Positions 1-10,154 of a stretch of DNA of 34,053 nt are shown in pieces (position 1 is the stretch's first letter; each line of letters starts with the position of its first letter). The notes beneath the pieces are model-generated. The model did no database searches. It had not been told where the DNA came from and was given only the letters and a program-made list of their open reading frames with translations. The position numbers and the translations under genes are program-made. Source of the DNA: Bradyrhizobium sp. (GTDB lineage: Bacteria > Pseudomonadota > Alphaproteobacteria > Rhizobiales > Xanthobacteraceae); assembly GCF_030646015.1 (NCBI RefSeq), contig NZ_JAUSLT010000047.1, positions 1 to 34,053 on the forward strand, given 5' to 3'.

Positions 1-41
1 AATTAAGATTGCTTTGCCGGAATGACAGGAAGGGAAAAAGT

Positions 42-500
42 CTACGCCTTTGCTTCTTCCAGCGCCTTGACCACGATCTGCTCGATCTTGTCGATGGGAT
101 GATTGGTCAGGTCCTTGTCGATCTCCATGATGGTCGCCTCCGTCAGGGCGCTCGTGGAGGCCTTGCGGAATTCTCCCAGGGCCACGGCGGGCGCGGCTAG
201 AATGAAGCTGGTGAATGCGCCTGCCTTCAAATCCTTTGCCATATCGTCGGCAATCCGCTGCACAAAGCGGTCCTCGGCAACCTTGTGCCAGTCGGTGGTC
301 TCCATGGCCGAGCGCCGGCCCAGGCTGTCATTGGTGCGGCCGGGTTTATCGGTTCCTTGGTCGCGGGTGGCGGGATTGTCCTGTTCATAGGCGCGCTCCA
401 GCCGGAGATTCGGAAACATGCCGTCGCCATCATTGCGCAAAACAAGGGCATAGGCGCCGTCTGCCACAAGCACACGGGTATCTTCCAGCAAATGTTTCAT
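42..500 (-). CDS. host attachment family protein (baeRF-like)
   Basis: A 152-residue soluble protein with no signal peptide or membrane segment. It resembles the short proteins annotated as 'required for attachment to host cells' in Rhizobiales, now grouped with the bacterial archaeo-eukaryotic release factor (baeRF) superfamily. Supporting features are the N-terminal strand with VLVADGAYA near residues 10-18, the DNPATRDQG linker near 41-49, a central helix with the FVQRIADDMAK pattern, then the hydrophobic strand FILAAPAVALG and the C-terminal helix starting HPIDKIEQIV. The ATG at 498-500 is the first in frame. The gene is convergent with nothing visible to its left and lies 87 bp downstream of acs on the same strand, so co-transcription with acs is possible. 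The family's biochemical role is unsettled; the name reflects homology only. Confidence 0.75.
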   Translation of the reverse strand: MKHLLEDTRVLVADGAYALVLRNDGDGMFPNLRLERAYEQDNPATRDQGTDKPGRTNDSLGRRSAMETTDWHKVAEDRFVQRIADDMAKDLKAGAFTSFILAAPAVALGEFRKASTSALTEATIMEIDKDLTNHPIDKIEQIVVKALEEAKA

Positions 501-587
501 GGGGAACTCCAGGGCGTTGATTCATCCGCCGCACATCCGCGCGGCATGACATTAACGCTTTCGCCGTCCGAAGGTTCCCCTATTCGC

Positions 588-2531
<1,944 letters not shown>

Positions 2532-2926
2532 TCGTTACCCTCCCACCCATGCGGCCAGTGACGCGAGCACTGCAAGCCGTCTCATTTGTTGCGCCAATTA
2601 TGCGTCGGGCCTACCGGCACCGACAAGCGGAAGAAATAGGACCTTAGGCGGGGTTCTCCCGCCATGCGCAGGATCAAGCCGCAGCCGATCGGCCCCGCGG
2701 CAGGCACCGGGCGCCATCACGATCGCGTTGGCCGTTAGCCAAAAAACCTCTGCATGGCGTCCATTCCGTCTCTAGAGGTATTTAGAGACCGGTTTGGCCA
2801 ATGGATGGACTAGCGCTCCCGGTGATTACCCCCTAAATGGCCTCCCCGGGGGTCAGGCCCCCGCCGGAACCAAAGACCGATAATCGGCATTACCGGAAGA
2901 ACAGTTGGAGCAAGGCGTCTAAAGCC
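2532..2926. other. intergenic region between divergent acs and topoisomerase IB
   Basis: This 395-bp region should contain both divergent promoters. I see no convincing ORF. The clearest structure is the interrupted inverted repeat at 2759-2810, listed separately. I could not place -35/-10 boxes with confidence. Confidence 0.6.
2759..2810. promoter_or_regulatory. interrupted inverted repeat, candidate operator or hairpin
   Basis: The inner arms GTCTCTA (2768-2774) and TAGAGAC (2783-2789) form a perfect 7-bp inverted repeat around an 8-nt centre. Flanking it, GTCCATT (2759-2765) is mirrored imperfectly by AATGGATGGAC (2800-2810). The site lies in the acs/topoisomerase divergent promoter region, so an operator is plausible. 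A transcript hairpin or a repeat remnant would look the same. Confidence 0.35.
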
Positions 2927-4099
2927 ATGATGGATCAGCAGAATTTCGAGGCTGCGCGGCCCGTTTCCGCCGATCCTGCCGTTGAACTGGCGAAAGCGCT
3001 GGGCCAACTGCCGAAACTGGCACCCGCCGCCAAGCCGGCCTCCTCGGCCAAGACTGCCCTCAAGACCACTGCCAAGACCTCGGTCGAAGACCTCGCCGAG
3101 GTGCATGGCCTCAAGCTCGGCGACCAGAACGAACTCACCATCCGCCGCATCAAGCGCGGCAAGAACTATTCATTCGTTCGCGCCAACGGCACCGCGGTCC
3201 GCCATGCCGGCACCATCAAGCGCCTGCATTCGATGGCGGTGCCGCCGGCCTATGCCGAGGTGCGCTATTCGCCCGATCCCTCCTCGCATCTGCAGGCGGT
3301 CGGCCGCGATGCCGCGGGCCGGCTGCAATACCGCTATCATTCCGACTGGGAGAAGGTTCGCGAGCAGCGCAAGGCCCACCGGCTGGCGCGGCTGGTCGGC
3401 GCCTTGCCGAAAATTCGCCGTAACGTCTCGATGCACCTCTCCGGCGATACGCCGACCCGCGAATTCGCGCTCTCGGCGGTGATCGAGCTGATCGCGCGCA
3501 CCGCGATCCGGCCCGGCAATGAATCCTACGCGAAGCTCAACGGCACCCGCGGCGCGACCACGCTGTTGAAGTCCAACGTCGTGGTCGAGGATGACAATCT
3601 GGTGCTGACCTTCAAGGCCAAGGGCGGCAAGGCCGTGCGCAAGGAATGCGACGCCGCCAAGCTGGTGCGCGCCATCGGCATCCTGCGCACCGTGCCGGGC
3701 AAGCGCATGTTCCAGTATCGCGATGGCTCCGGCACGGTTCGCGCCGTCTCCACCACCACGGTGAATGCGTTCCTGCGCGAGATCGCCGGCATCAAGATTT
3801 CGCTGAAGGATTTCCGCACCCTGATGGCTTCGGCCGTGGTGCTGGAATCGTTGTCGCGGATTTCGCCGGCTGCCAGCGCCCACGGCCGCAAGAGGCAGGT
3901 GCTGGACGCGGTGCGCGCCGCCGCCGACGAATTGTCAAACACGCCGGCGATCTGCCGCAAGAGCTACGTCCACGACACCATCGTCACCGCCTTCGAGGAC
4001 GGCATCCTCGAACGCTTCGCCGCGACCATGAAGGGCTATCGCTCGCAGTCGAAGCGCGAGCAGCTGCTGGCGCAAGTGGTCGCGACCGCGGCGGCATAG
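2927..4099 (+). CDS. DNA topoisomerase IB (poxvirus-like)
   Basis: About 390 residues. The enzyme relaxes supercoils by a transient 3'-phosphotyrosyl link. Numbering from the ATG at 2927, the family landmarks are all present. They are the arginine region AIRPGNESYAKLNGTRG (192-208), the catalytic-lysine strand FKAKGGK (229-235), KDFRTL (294-299, matching the second catalytic arginine) and SYVHD (346-350) with nucleophile Tyr347. The first 50 residues are rich in Ala, Lys and Pro and look disordered. Tandem ATGs occur at 2927 and 2930, with GGAG about 17 bp upstream. An in-frame start at 2837 would add 30 low-complexity residues and is less likely. The gene is divergent from acs. Confidence 0.9.
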   Translation: MMDQQNFEAARPVSADPAVELAKALGQLPKLAPAAKPASSAKTALKTTAKTSVEDLAEVHGLKLGDQNELTIRRIKRGKNYSFVRANGTAVRHAGTIKRLHSMAVPPAYAEVRYSPDPSSHLQAVGRDAAGRLQYRYHSDWEKVREQRKAHRLARLVGALPKIRRNVSMHLSGDTPTREFALSAVIELIARTAIRPGNESYAKLNGTRGATTLLKSNVVVEDDNLVLTFKAKGGKAVRKECDAAKLVRAIGILRTVPGKRMFQYRDGSGTVRAVSTTTVNAFLREIAGIKISLKDFRTLMASAVVLESLSRISPAASAHGRKRQVLDAVRAAADELSNTPAICRKSYVHDTIVTAFEDGILERFAATMKGYRSQSKREQLLAQVVATAAA

Positions 4100-4193
4100 G
4101 TGCCTGAATTTGGCCGACGCGCTCGTAACGCGATCGACTGCCTTTCATAAAACCAGCATCCGCCTCTGATGCAGACCCTCTCCCACGGGACAT

Positions 4194-4544
4194 TTAACGC
4201 GCAAGCCGTTCTCGAGCAGCCTCAAGCAGCCGCGAACAGGCGTCACCGGAAGGCTTGAAGTCAACATCGTGGAAACATCTCGCCGCATCGCCGCGCTGCC
4301 CTTCTGGTGGTTTGGCCATGAGATCGACGTTGCTTGCCGGCTGCGCTGGCTTAGCCCAACTGGCGGACGAAGAGGTCGCCGTTACCACGGGCCTCTCGAC
4401 ATAGATCCAACCGCACACCAGCAAGGCGATCGATACGGGCCAGATGTACCACCCCAGCCTGTACCTCCGGTCGGTTTCCCACAATGCGCGGTGCATTGCG
4501 GCGATGCGCGATACGAAGGGAATGCCCAACTGTCCGTTCTGCAT
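4194..4544 (-). CDS. small membrane protein, truncated paralogue of the upstream TPR protein
   Basis: A 116-residue protein of unknown function with one predicted membrane helix near residues 33-49 (IWPVSIALLVCGWIYVE). Residues 11-67 closely match the N-terminus of the neighbouring TPR protein, including RVAA/RIAA, ALW, the membrane helix with its CGWIYVE motif, and a W-x-KPA segment. A Cys pair (90 and 103) also corresponds to Cys97/Cys111 there. The protein stops where the TPR repeats would begin. DNA similarity is evident between 4393-4518 and 5367-5492, so this is a partial tandem duplication. It starts 8 bp after the TPR gene ends and is the last gene of the four-gene operon. It could be a regulator or competitor of the full-length paralogue, or a fading duplicate. 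Confidence 0.7.
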   Translation of the reverse strand: MQNGQLGIPFVSRIAAMHRALWETDRRYRLGWYIWPVSIALLVCGWIYVERPVVTATSSSASWAKPAQPASNVDLMAKPPEGQRGDAARCFHDVDFKPSGDACSRLLEAARERLAR

Positions 4545-4552
4545 CGGTGATC

Positions 4553-5497
4553 TCAGCGATTGCCGTTCCGGCGCAACCGGTCGCGTGCGGTCATCGCCTG
4601 GGTGTTCGCCGGCGCCGCCTTCAGGACGTTCTCATAGGCGAGCAACGCCTCCGCAGGACGGCCGGCTGCTTCCAATGTTAACGCGCGTCCGGTCAACGCG
4701 GCGACAATGTGGGCCGGGGAGCGCTTGCCGAACTCATCGTAAGCCTGCAGGGCCGCGTCATAACGTTGCCGGCGGGCCTCGATCACAGCTCGCGCCATGT
4801 ATCCTTCCGAATCGGCTGGATCCAGCCTTTGAGATTCGTCGACGTCCGAAATGGCCTTGTCGTAATCCTTCAGCGCCGTCAGAGCAGTTGCCCTGTACAA
4901 TCGGGTGCGAGCCGCCAGCGCGGGCCCGGAGAGTTCGACGGCTTTGTTCAAATCCGATAGCGCGGCGTCGTTCTTGCCGTGCTCCATATAAATCAAACTG
5001 CGATTTGCGAGTACGACCGGAGTATCAGGCTGGATCTTCAAAGCGGCGTCGTAATCCGCCGTTGCGAGATCACGTTGTGCAAGCGAATAATAATGCCGTC
5101 CGCGCTGATTATACGCGGCCACCAGTTGCTCGTCACTGAGCAGTCCGCTCCCGATCATCCACGAGCAGGCCTCGATCGGCCGAGTCTTGTCGTGCGAATT
5201 GCTGTAGCAGATCTGAGCATCGGCGCGCAGTTTCTCGGGAAAAACAGCGATCAGCCGTGTCGCCGGTCGCTTGGCGTTACCAGCCGCGCTGCTTCCCGCC
5301 AGCACATCCGAGGAGGGCGCAGGCTTTCCCCATCGGGCGGACGTTGACGCCATCGGGCTTCCGGGCTTCTCGACGTAGATCCAGCCGCAGACCAGCAACG
5401 CAATCGATGCCGGCCAGATATGCCACCAAAACCTGTATCCCCCGTCGATGCTCCACAATGCACTGTGCTTGGCTGCGACGCGCGATGCGAACGTCAT
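4553..5497 (-). CDS. membrane-anchored tetratricopeptide repeat protein
   Basis: A 314-residue protein. The N-terminus is short and cytoplasmic, with one membrane helix at about 25-42, then a Pro/Ser-rich linker (45-80) and a Cys pair (97, 111). About five TPR units fill 128-305, with the usual spacing of small residues and the A-x-x-D-Y-x-x-A-L pattern (for example DYDAAL near 149-153 and RYDAALQAYD near 245-254). TPRs act as protein-protein scaffolds, and the single helix suggests the array is held on the far side of the membrane. The start ATG lies 2 bp after the stop of the AAA+ gene, with its Shine-Dalgarno inside that gene, so translation is probably coupled. The function is unknown; the context suggests a partner of the AAA+ ATPase. 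Confidence 0.85.
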   Translation of the reverse strand: MTFASRVAAKHSALWSIDGGYRFWWHIWPASIALLVCGWIYVEKPGSPMASTSARWGKPAPSSDVLAGSSAAGNAKRPATRLIAVFPEKLRADAQICYSNSHDKTRPIEACSWMIGSGLLSDEQLVAAYNQRGRHYYSLAQRDLATADYDAALKIQPDTPVVLANRSLIYMEHGKNDAALSDLNKAVELSGPALAARTRLYRATALTALKDYDKAISDVDESQRLDPADSEGYMARAVIEARRQRYDAALQAYDEFGKRSPAHIVAALTGRALTLEAAGRPAEALLAYENVLKAAPANTQAMTARDRLRRNGNR

Positions 5498-5499
5498 GG

Positions 5500-6624
5500 T
5501 CAGCTATCCCTGATGGCGTCTTCGATATCGCGTGCATCGAATTCCGCGACGTTGGCCTCAGGATCGCCCGATGTGCGGACCGCATGGGCCTCCCGGACCT
5601 TCTCGAGCAGCGTCCGCATCGCACGCGCGTTGCCCCATTGCGGGTCACGCCGTTGCGCTTCGATCCAGGGGACCAGGGTTTGCTCGAAGCCAAACGGCAG
5701 CAGATACTGCTGTTCCGTGGCCATGAAGCGGAAGATCTCGCAGAGTTCGACCGCTTGATAGGGCGGAAAGTCGATCGTCTTGGTGAACCGGCTCGCCAGC
5801 CCCGGATTGCTGGCGATGAAGCGATGCATTTCGCCGGGATAGCCGGCGACGATGACGATCAGCCGATCGCGATGATCTTCCATGTATTTCAGCAGCGCCT
5901 CGATGGCTTCCCGGCCGAAATCGCCCTTCCATTCGCCGGCGGACAGGCTGTAGGCTTCATCGATGAACAGAACGCCATCGAGCGCGGATCGACAGATGTC
6001 GAGCGTCTTCATGGCGGTCTGGCCGACATAGCCGCCGACCAGCTGGCTGCGGTCGGCCTCGATCAGATGGCCTTTTCGAAGCACGCCCAGGGAGCGGTAG
6101 ATGTCGCCGATCGCTCGCGCCACGACGGTCTTTCCGACGCCGGGAGGTCCGGTGAAAACCATGTGCCGGCTGGTCGTGGAGACCGAAAGTTTTTGCTCCC
6201 GCCGTCTGCGCTCTATTTCAAGGCTGGCGAGCAGCTTGTTGATTTCGGATTTGACGGGGCCGAGCCCGACCATGGACTCCAGATCATTCAGCGCGTCGTC
6301 GGCTGTCCTCAACTGGAGTTTCGTTTCACCCGTGGCCGGATCGGTTGAAAGCCGGCGGCCATAGGTATAGCCGCTACCGACCGGCACCAATCCCAAAGCG
6401 GTCGGATCGGTACCGATCCGCGCGGCCGTATAGCTGACACCCGCGGCCGCAAGTATCGCGACCGTGATGCCGAAAAATCGGAGCGGCGTCATTGCGGAAA
6501 ACAAGCCGCCGATCCAGTCCAGGAAACCGAGTTGCGAGCTGAACAATAGGCCGCTGATCGCCGTCGAGATCACTCCGATAAAAATGAAAATGAGAATAAA
6601 TCGGAGATTGAAATAATCCTGCAT
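5500..6624 (-). CDS. membrane-anchored AAA+ ATPase, CbxX/CfxQ type
   Basis: A 374-residue protein. Two hydrophobic segments (about 9-29 and 49-68) precede a CbxX/CfxQ-type AAA+ domain. The Walker A motif GPPGVGKT lies at 159-166, the pore-loop-like GGYVGQT at 197-203 and the Walker B motif GVLFIDEA at 217-224. A likely arginine finger is in LASRF (276-280) and a sensor-2-like GNARAMR at 331-337. Relatives include the Rubisco activase CbbX and the AAA domain of the type VII secretion protein EccA. CbbX lacks membrane segments and no Rubisco genes are nearby, so this is not cbbX. It starts 7 bp after the preceding gene and abuts the TPR gene. The pairing of a CbxX-type AAA+ with a TPR protein recalls EccA, which fuses both, but no other secretion components are present. 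Confidence 0.88.
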   Translation of the reverse strand: MQDYFNLRFILIFIFIGVISTAISGLLFSSQLGFLDWIGGLFSAMTPLRFFGITVAILAAAGVSYTAARIGTDPTALGLVPVGSGYTYGRRLSTDPATGETKLQLRTADDALNDLESMVGLGPVKSEINKLLASLEIERRRREQKLSVSTTSRHMVFTGPPGVGKTVVARAIGDIYRSLGVLRKGHLIEADRSQLVGGYVGQTAMKTLDICRSALDGVLFIDEAYSLSAGEWKGDFGREAIEALLKYMEDHRDRLIVIVAGYPGEMHRFIASNPGLASRFTKTIDFPPYQAVELCEIFRFMATEQQYLLPFGFEQTLVPWIEAQRRDPQWGNARAMRTLLEKVREAHAVRTSGDPEANVAEFDARDIEDAIRDS

Positions 6625-6631
6625 CAGGGCC

Positions 6632-7186
6632 TCACGATTTGCATGGCGGGCTCACTGGAAAAATCACCATGGTCGTGGCTGCGCCGTTCACCGGCTCCAT
6701 ATTCGCGGGTGGCGTCAGCGCCACAACGAGGCCTTTGGCGTCGCCTTCGACCGAGAGCAGGCCAACGCCGACTTCGGGCATCGGGTTTGGAATCGCAATG
6801 CGCTGGGGCTTGTCCGTGATCACGAACGGCGGCGATTCATATCGGCTGGTCCGAAAGCGGACGGTGCCGCCGGCTGGATTCCCCGGCGTAGCGGCCAGGA
6901 TAAATCCCATCGGAAGCCGGCATTCCCTGGGATCGGCCTTTGCCTCCTGGAGAGCCTGGGGGCTCAGCGTCGTCATGGCCTTGTCAAAATCTGCCGAGTT
7001 TACCCTGTCGATCGCCGGCGGCGCGGCTCCGGATTGCCGTGCAAGATACCAGCCCGCCGAAAGCCCGAGCGTGATCGTGCAGAAAAGCAGCATGACCTTC
7101 AACGGCGGCAGCTTCCGGCTTTGGCCGGCCGAGGACGGACCTGCGCCGCGACCTCGCGGAGATTCGTTCTCATACCGATTTTGCAT
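6632..7186 (-). CDS. hypothetical single-pass membrane protein, first gene of the AAA+/TPR operon
   Basis: A 184-residue protein that I do not recognise. A basic, Gly/Ser-rich N-terminus (1-28) leads into one membrane helix (about 29-49), leaving some 135 residues outside. The outer part contains a strand-rich segment with TVRFRTSRYESPPFVI and VGVGLLSVEGDAKGLVVAL, suggesting a small beta-sandwich. Cys89 and Cys182 could pair. GGAG lies close upstream of the ATG at 7184-7186. As the promoter-proximal gene, 7 bp ahead of the membrane AAA+ ATPase, it is likely part of the same membrane complex. No function can be named from the sequence. Confidence 0.72.
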   Translation of the reverse strand: MQNRYENESPRGRGAGPSSAGQSRKLPPLKVMLLFCTITLGLSAGWYLARQSGAAPPAIDRVNSADFDKAMTTLSPQALQEAKADPRECRLPMGFILAATPGNPAGGTVRFRTSRYESPPFVITDKPQRIAIPNPMPEVGVGLLSVEGDAKGLVVALTPPANMEPVNGAATTMVIFPVSPPCKS

Positions 7187-7311
7187 ACCGGCTCCGAACC
7201 AAGTTCACGCTTTGTTCGATTGATACCACCAGTTGCAACGGGCTGTCCAGTCGTCTGCGGTCGACAGAAACGCCTTCCTTGCGGATGCTGCGCTCGACAT
7301 GAACGGAACGT

Positions 7312-7731
7312 CTACATCCCGCCCATCTTGCAGACGATCTTCCATTCCTCCGACGTCACCGGCTGCACCGACAGCCGCGAATATTTCACCAGCGCCATTT
7401 CCTTCAATCGCTCGTCGGCCTTGATCGCGGCCATCGTCACCGGCGTCTTCAGGGGCTTGCCGGCCTTGATGTCGACGCAGACGAACTTTTCGCTTTTGTC
7501 GGTGGGATCCGGATAGGCTTCCTTGATGATCTCGGCGATGCCGACGATCTCCTTGCCCTCGTTGGAGTGATAGAAAAAGGCGAGGTCGCCTTTCTTCATC
7601 TTCACGAGATTCTGCCGCGCGGTGAAATTGCGCACGCCGGTCCAGGCCTCACCCTTGGCGCCCTTTGCCACTTGCTGATCCCACGACCAGGTCGATGGTT
7701 CCGATTTCACCAGCCAGTACGCCATTGTCAT
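7312..7731 (-). CDS. EVE domain-containing protein
   Basis: A 139-residue single-domain EVE protein of the PUA-like fold, close in length to bacterial homologues of human THYN1. The N-terminal YWLVKSEP motif, W-x-[16 protein letters not shown] and the EIVGIAEI strand are diagnostic. EVE domains are thought to bind modified bases in DNA or RNA; the native ligand of this solo form is not established. The start at 7731 makes an ATGA overlap with the stop of gpsA, so the genes are translationally coupled. A second ATG at 7725 is also possible. Confidence 0.92.
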   Translation of the reverse strand: MTMAYWLVKSEPSTWSWDQQVAKGAKGEAWTGVRNFTARQNLVKMKKGDLAFFYHSNEGKEIVGIAEIIKEAYPDPTDKSEKFVCVDIKAGKPLKTPVTMAAIKADERLKEMALVKYSRLSVQPVTSEEWKIVCKMGGM

Positions 7732-8708
7732 CCCTCTGCCTTGAACGGCCGCGTCTGCAGGCTTTCGATCGCTTCGTCGATCGTCGCCGTGCCGCTCAAT
7801 ATCGCCGCGACCGCTGACGATACCGGCATATCGACATTCCGCGAAGCCGCCAGCTCGATCAGAACAGGCGCGGTGAACTCGCCTTCGGCGAGCTGGCCTG
7901 AGGGCCGCGGCTCGCCGCGTCCCAGCGCGACGCCGAGGGCAAAATTGCGCGACTGCGCACTGGAGCAGCTCAGGATCAGGTCGCCGAGGCCGGAGAGGCC
8001 CGCCATGGTTTCGCTGCGCGCGCCGCAGGCGCGGCCGAGCCGCACCAGTTCGCTGAAGCCGCGCGTGGTCAGGGCAGCCTGCGCCGAGGCGCCGAGTTGG
8101 CGGCCGACCACGATGCCGGCGGCGATCGCGAGCACATTCTTGGCCGCGCCGCCGATCTCGACGCCGCGGACATCCGAGGTGTGATAGGGCCGGAAGGTCG
8201 AAGACCCCAGCGCCTGCGCGAGCTCAGCCGCGAGCGTCTCTTCCTTCGCCGCCAGCGTCACCGCGGTGGGAAGGCCGCGCGCCACGTCGTCGGCAAAGCT
8301 CGGCCCCGACAGGATCGCCGGAACGGAAGCAGGTGCTGCTTCTGATATCACCTCGGTCATGAATTTATGGGTGCCGCGCTCGATGCCTTTTGCACTCGCG
8401 ACGACAGGCACACCGCTGGCAAGATGAGGCGCCAGCGCCATGACGGCTTCACGCAAATGCTGTGCGGGAGTCGCGATCACGATGATATCGGCACGCGCGC
8501 CATGCGCGATGTCGCTGGTGATGATGACGCGGCTGTCCAGCCGCACGCCGGACAGTTTCGGATTGGTGCGGCTGGCGGCGATTCCGGCCGCGATCTCCGG
8601 GTTGCGGGCGTAAAGAATCACCTCGCGCCCGGCCCGCGCCGCGACGGCGGCGAGCGCCGTTCCCCAGGCGCCGGCGCCGATCACGCTTACGGATTTGAAG
8701 GACGGCAT
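7728..8708 (-). CDS. gpsA: NAD(P)-dependent glycerol-3-phosphate dehydrogenase
   Basis: A 326-residue cytoplasmic enzyme reducing dihydroxyacetone phosphate to sn-glycerol 3-phosphate for phospholipid synthesis. The N-terminal Rossmann motif GAGAWG is at residues 11-16. The substrate-binding segments include [19 protein letters not shown] and the catalytic-lysine strand [15 protein letters not shown]. The C-terminal EGEFTAPVL region is also typical. The start ATG at 8706-8708 has GAGG seven bases upstream. It is followed by the overlapping EVE gene and preceded by the tsaD gene, with a palindromic repeat between. Confidence 0.97.
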   Translation of the reverse strand: MPSFKSVSVIGAGAWGTALAAVAARAGREVILYARNPEIAAGIAASRTNPKLSGVRLDSRVIITSDIAHGARADIIVIATPAQHLREAVMALAPHLASGVPVVASAKGIERGTHKFMTEVISEAAPASVPAILSGPSFADDVARGLPTAVTLAAKEETLAAELAQALGSSTFRPYHTSDVRGVEIGGAAKNVLAIAAGIVVGRQLGASAQAALTTRGFSELVRLGRACGARSETMAGLSGLGDLILSCSSAQSRNFALGVALGRGEPRPSGQLAEGEFTAPVLIELAASRNVDMPVSSAVAAILSGTATIDEAIESLQTRPFKAEG

Positions 8709-8724
8709 GGCTAATCCTCAGCTG

Positions 8725-8871
8725 CGCTCCCTCGCCCCGCGCTTGCGGGGAGAGGGTTGGGGTGAGGGGCTGCTTCCGCAAGTTCTGAAATCGATGAAGG
8801 TGCGGTACCCCCTCACCCGGATCACATCTGCGATGTGATCCGACATCTCCCCGCAAGCGGGGAGAGGTGAG
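8725..8871. repeat. palindromic intergenic repeat element
   Basis: The gap between tsaD and gpsA holds an inverted structure. GCTTGCGGGGAGAGGG and GGGTGAGGGG on the left are mirrored by CCCCTCACCC and CTCCCCGCAAGC on the right. Inside lies a perfect 10-bp inverted repeat, GGATCACATC/GATGTGATCC (8819-8828 and 8832-8841), with a 3-nt loop. A related CCCGCAAGC/GCTTGCGGG element lies at 33796-33947. This resembles the multicopy intergenic palindromes of Bradyrhizobium and may end up as a transcript hairpin. Confidence 0.8.
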
Positions 8872-8944
8872 CAATCCGGCCGGACGCTGCACGGTGCTGG
8901 GATAGGGCAATTCTTACTGTGCATGGGGTTGTTTTCGCGCTTTC

Positions 8945-10018
8945 TTAAAAGGCCGCGCGGGTTTTGCCATATCCGGCCGGCGCGGTGGCGTTGGCATCGA
9001 GCAGCCAGCGGGCGCGGGGGGCGGCGTCCATGGTGTCGACCATGCCGAGGGCCAGCCGCTCCGCGCCGGCCCAGGCGATCATCGCGCCATTGTCGGTGCA
9101 AAGTGCGGGCGGCGGAATGATCAGCGTGGTCTGCGCTTTGGCCGCGACATCCTGCAGCGCGCCGCGGATGGCCTGATTGGCGGCGACGCCGCCGGCGGCG
9201 ACCAGCGCGCGCGGCGGGCCGAACTGTTCATGAAACAGCCGCAGGCCGACGCTCAGCCGGTCCGCCGTCGATTCCAGCACCGCCGCCTGAAAGCCGGCGC
9301 AGAGATCGCTGATGTCCTGCGGCTCCAGCGGGACCAGCCGGCTGGCCTCGTTACGCACCGCGGTCTTCAATCCCGACAGCGAAAAATTGGCATCGGCGCG
9401 GCCAAGCATCGGTCGCGGCAATGCAAACCGTTTGGCGTCGCCACCGACCGCGGCGCGCTCGACCTCCGGTCCGCCGGGATAAGGCAGCCCGAGCATCTTT
9501 GCCACCTTGTCGAAGGCTTCGCCCATGGCGTCGTCGACGGTGGTGCCGAGCCGGACATAGTTGCCGACGCCGATCACGGCGACGATCTGGGTGTGGCCGC
9601 CGGAGGCCAGAAACAGGCAATAGGGAAACGCCAGCGCGCAGGTCAGCCGCGGCGTCAGCGCGTGGGCCTCGAGATGGTTGACCGCGATCAGCGGCGTATC
9701 GTGCACCATCGCGATCGCCTTCGCGGTGGTGAGGCCGACGATCACGCCACCGATCAGGCCGGGACCCGCGGCGGCCGCGACCGCGGAAAGCCGCTCATAG
9801 CCGACCCCTGCCTGTTTCATCGCGCTGTCGACGATGCCGTCGAGCACATCGACATGGGCGCGCGCCGCGATCTCCGGCACCACGCCGCCGAACCGGGCGT
9901 GTTCCTCGGTCTGCGAGCGCACGATATTGGATAGAATGCGGCCCGACCCGTCGCTCAGGCGCTCGACCACGGCGGCTGCGGTTTCATCGCAGGTGGTTTC
10001 GATTCCCAGCACCAGCAT
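8945..10018 (-). CDS. tsaD: tRNA N6-adenosine threonylcarbamoyltransferase
   Basis: A 357-residue enzyme that transfers the threonylcarbamoyl group to A37 of tRNAs reading ANN codons, acting with TsaB and TsaE. The start [13 protein letters not shown] is the classic N-terminus of the family, which fixes the ATG at 10016-10018. A longer open frame reaching 10600 overlaps hemD antisense and is not used. The metal-binding HxxxH is at His115/His119 (VNHLEAH). GAVGPGLIGG-like [27 protein letters not shown] and the late [12 protein letters not shown] motif are all present. The length is normal. It is divergent from hemD with 136 bp between them. Confidence 0.97.
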   Translation of the reverse strand: MLVLGIETTCDETAAAVVERLSDGSGRILSNIVRSQTEEHARFGGVVPEIAARAHVDVLDGIVDSAMKQAGVGYERLSAVAAAAGPGLIGGVIVGLTTAKAIAMVHDTPLIAVNHLEAHALTPRLTCALAFPYCLFLASGGHTQIVAVIGVGNYVRLGTTVDDAMGEAFDKVAKMLGLPYPGGPEVERAAVGGDAKRFALPRPMLGRADANFSLSGLKTAVRNEASRLVPLEPQDISDLCAGFQAAVLESTADRLSVGLRLFHEQFGPPRALVAAGGVAANQAIRGALQDVAAKAQTTLIIPPPALCTDNGAMIAWAGAERLALGMVDTMDAAPRARWLLDANATAPAGYGKTRAAF

Positions 10019-10154
10019 TGACGTGTCGTTACCCAATTTGAGCCCTTGCGCTGGTCGCCAAAGCGGCGTTTCGGTATCTCCCCGGTAGCACTGCGAGGTC
10101 TCAAAGTGCAATCGTCCGTTGCTCCCGAAATCCAGCTCCAGAAGAACACGACGC

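Noticed and set aside
5500..6624. Assignment of the AAA+ gene as cbbX
   Set aside because: CbbX is soluble and lies beside Rubisco genes; this protein has two membrane helices and no such neighbours.
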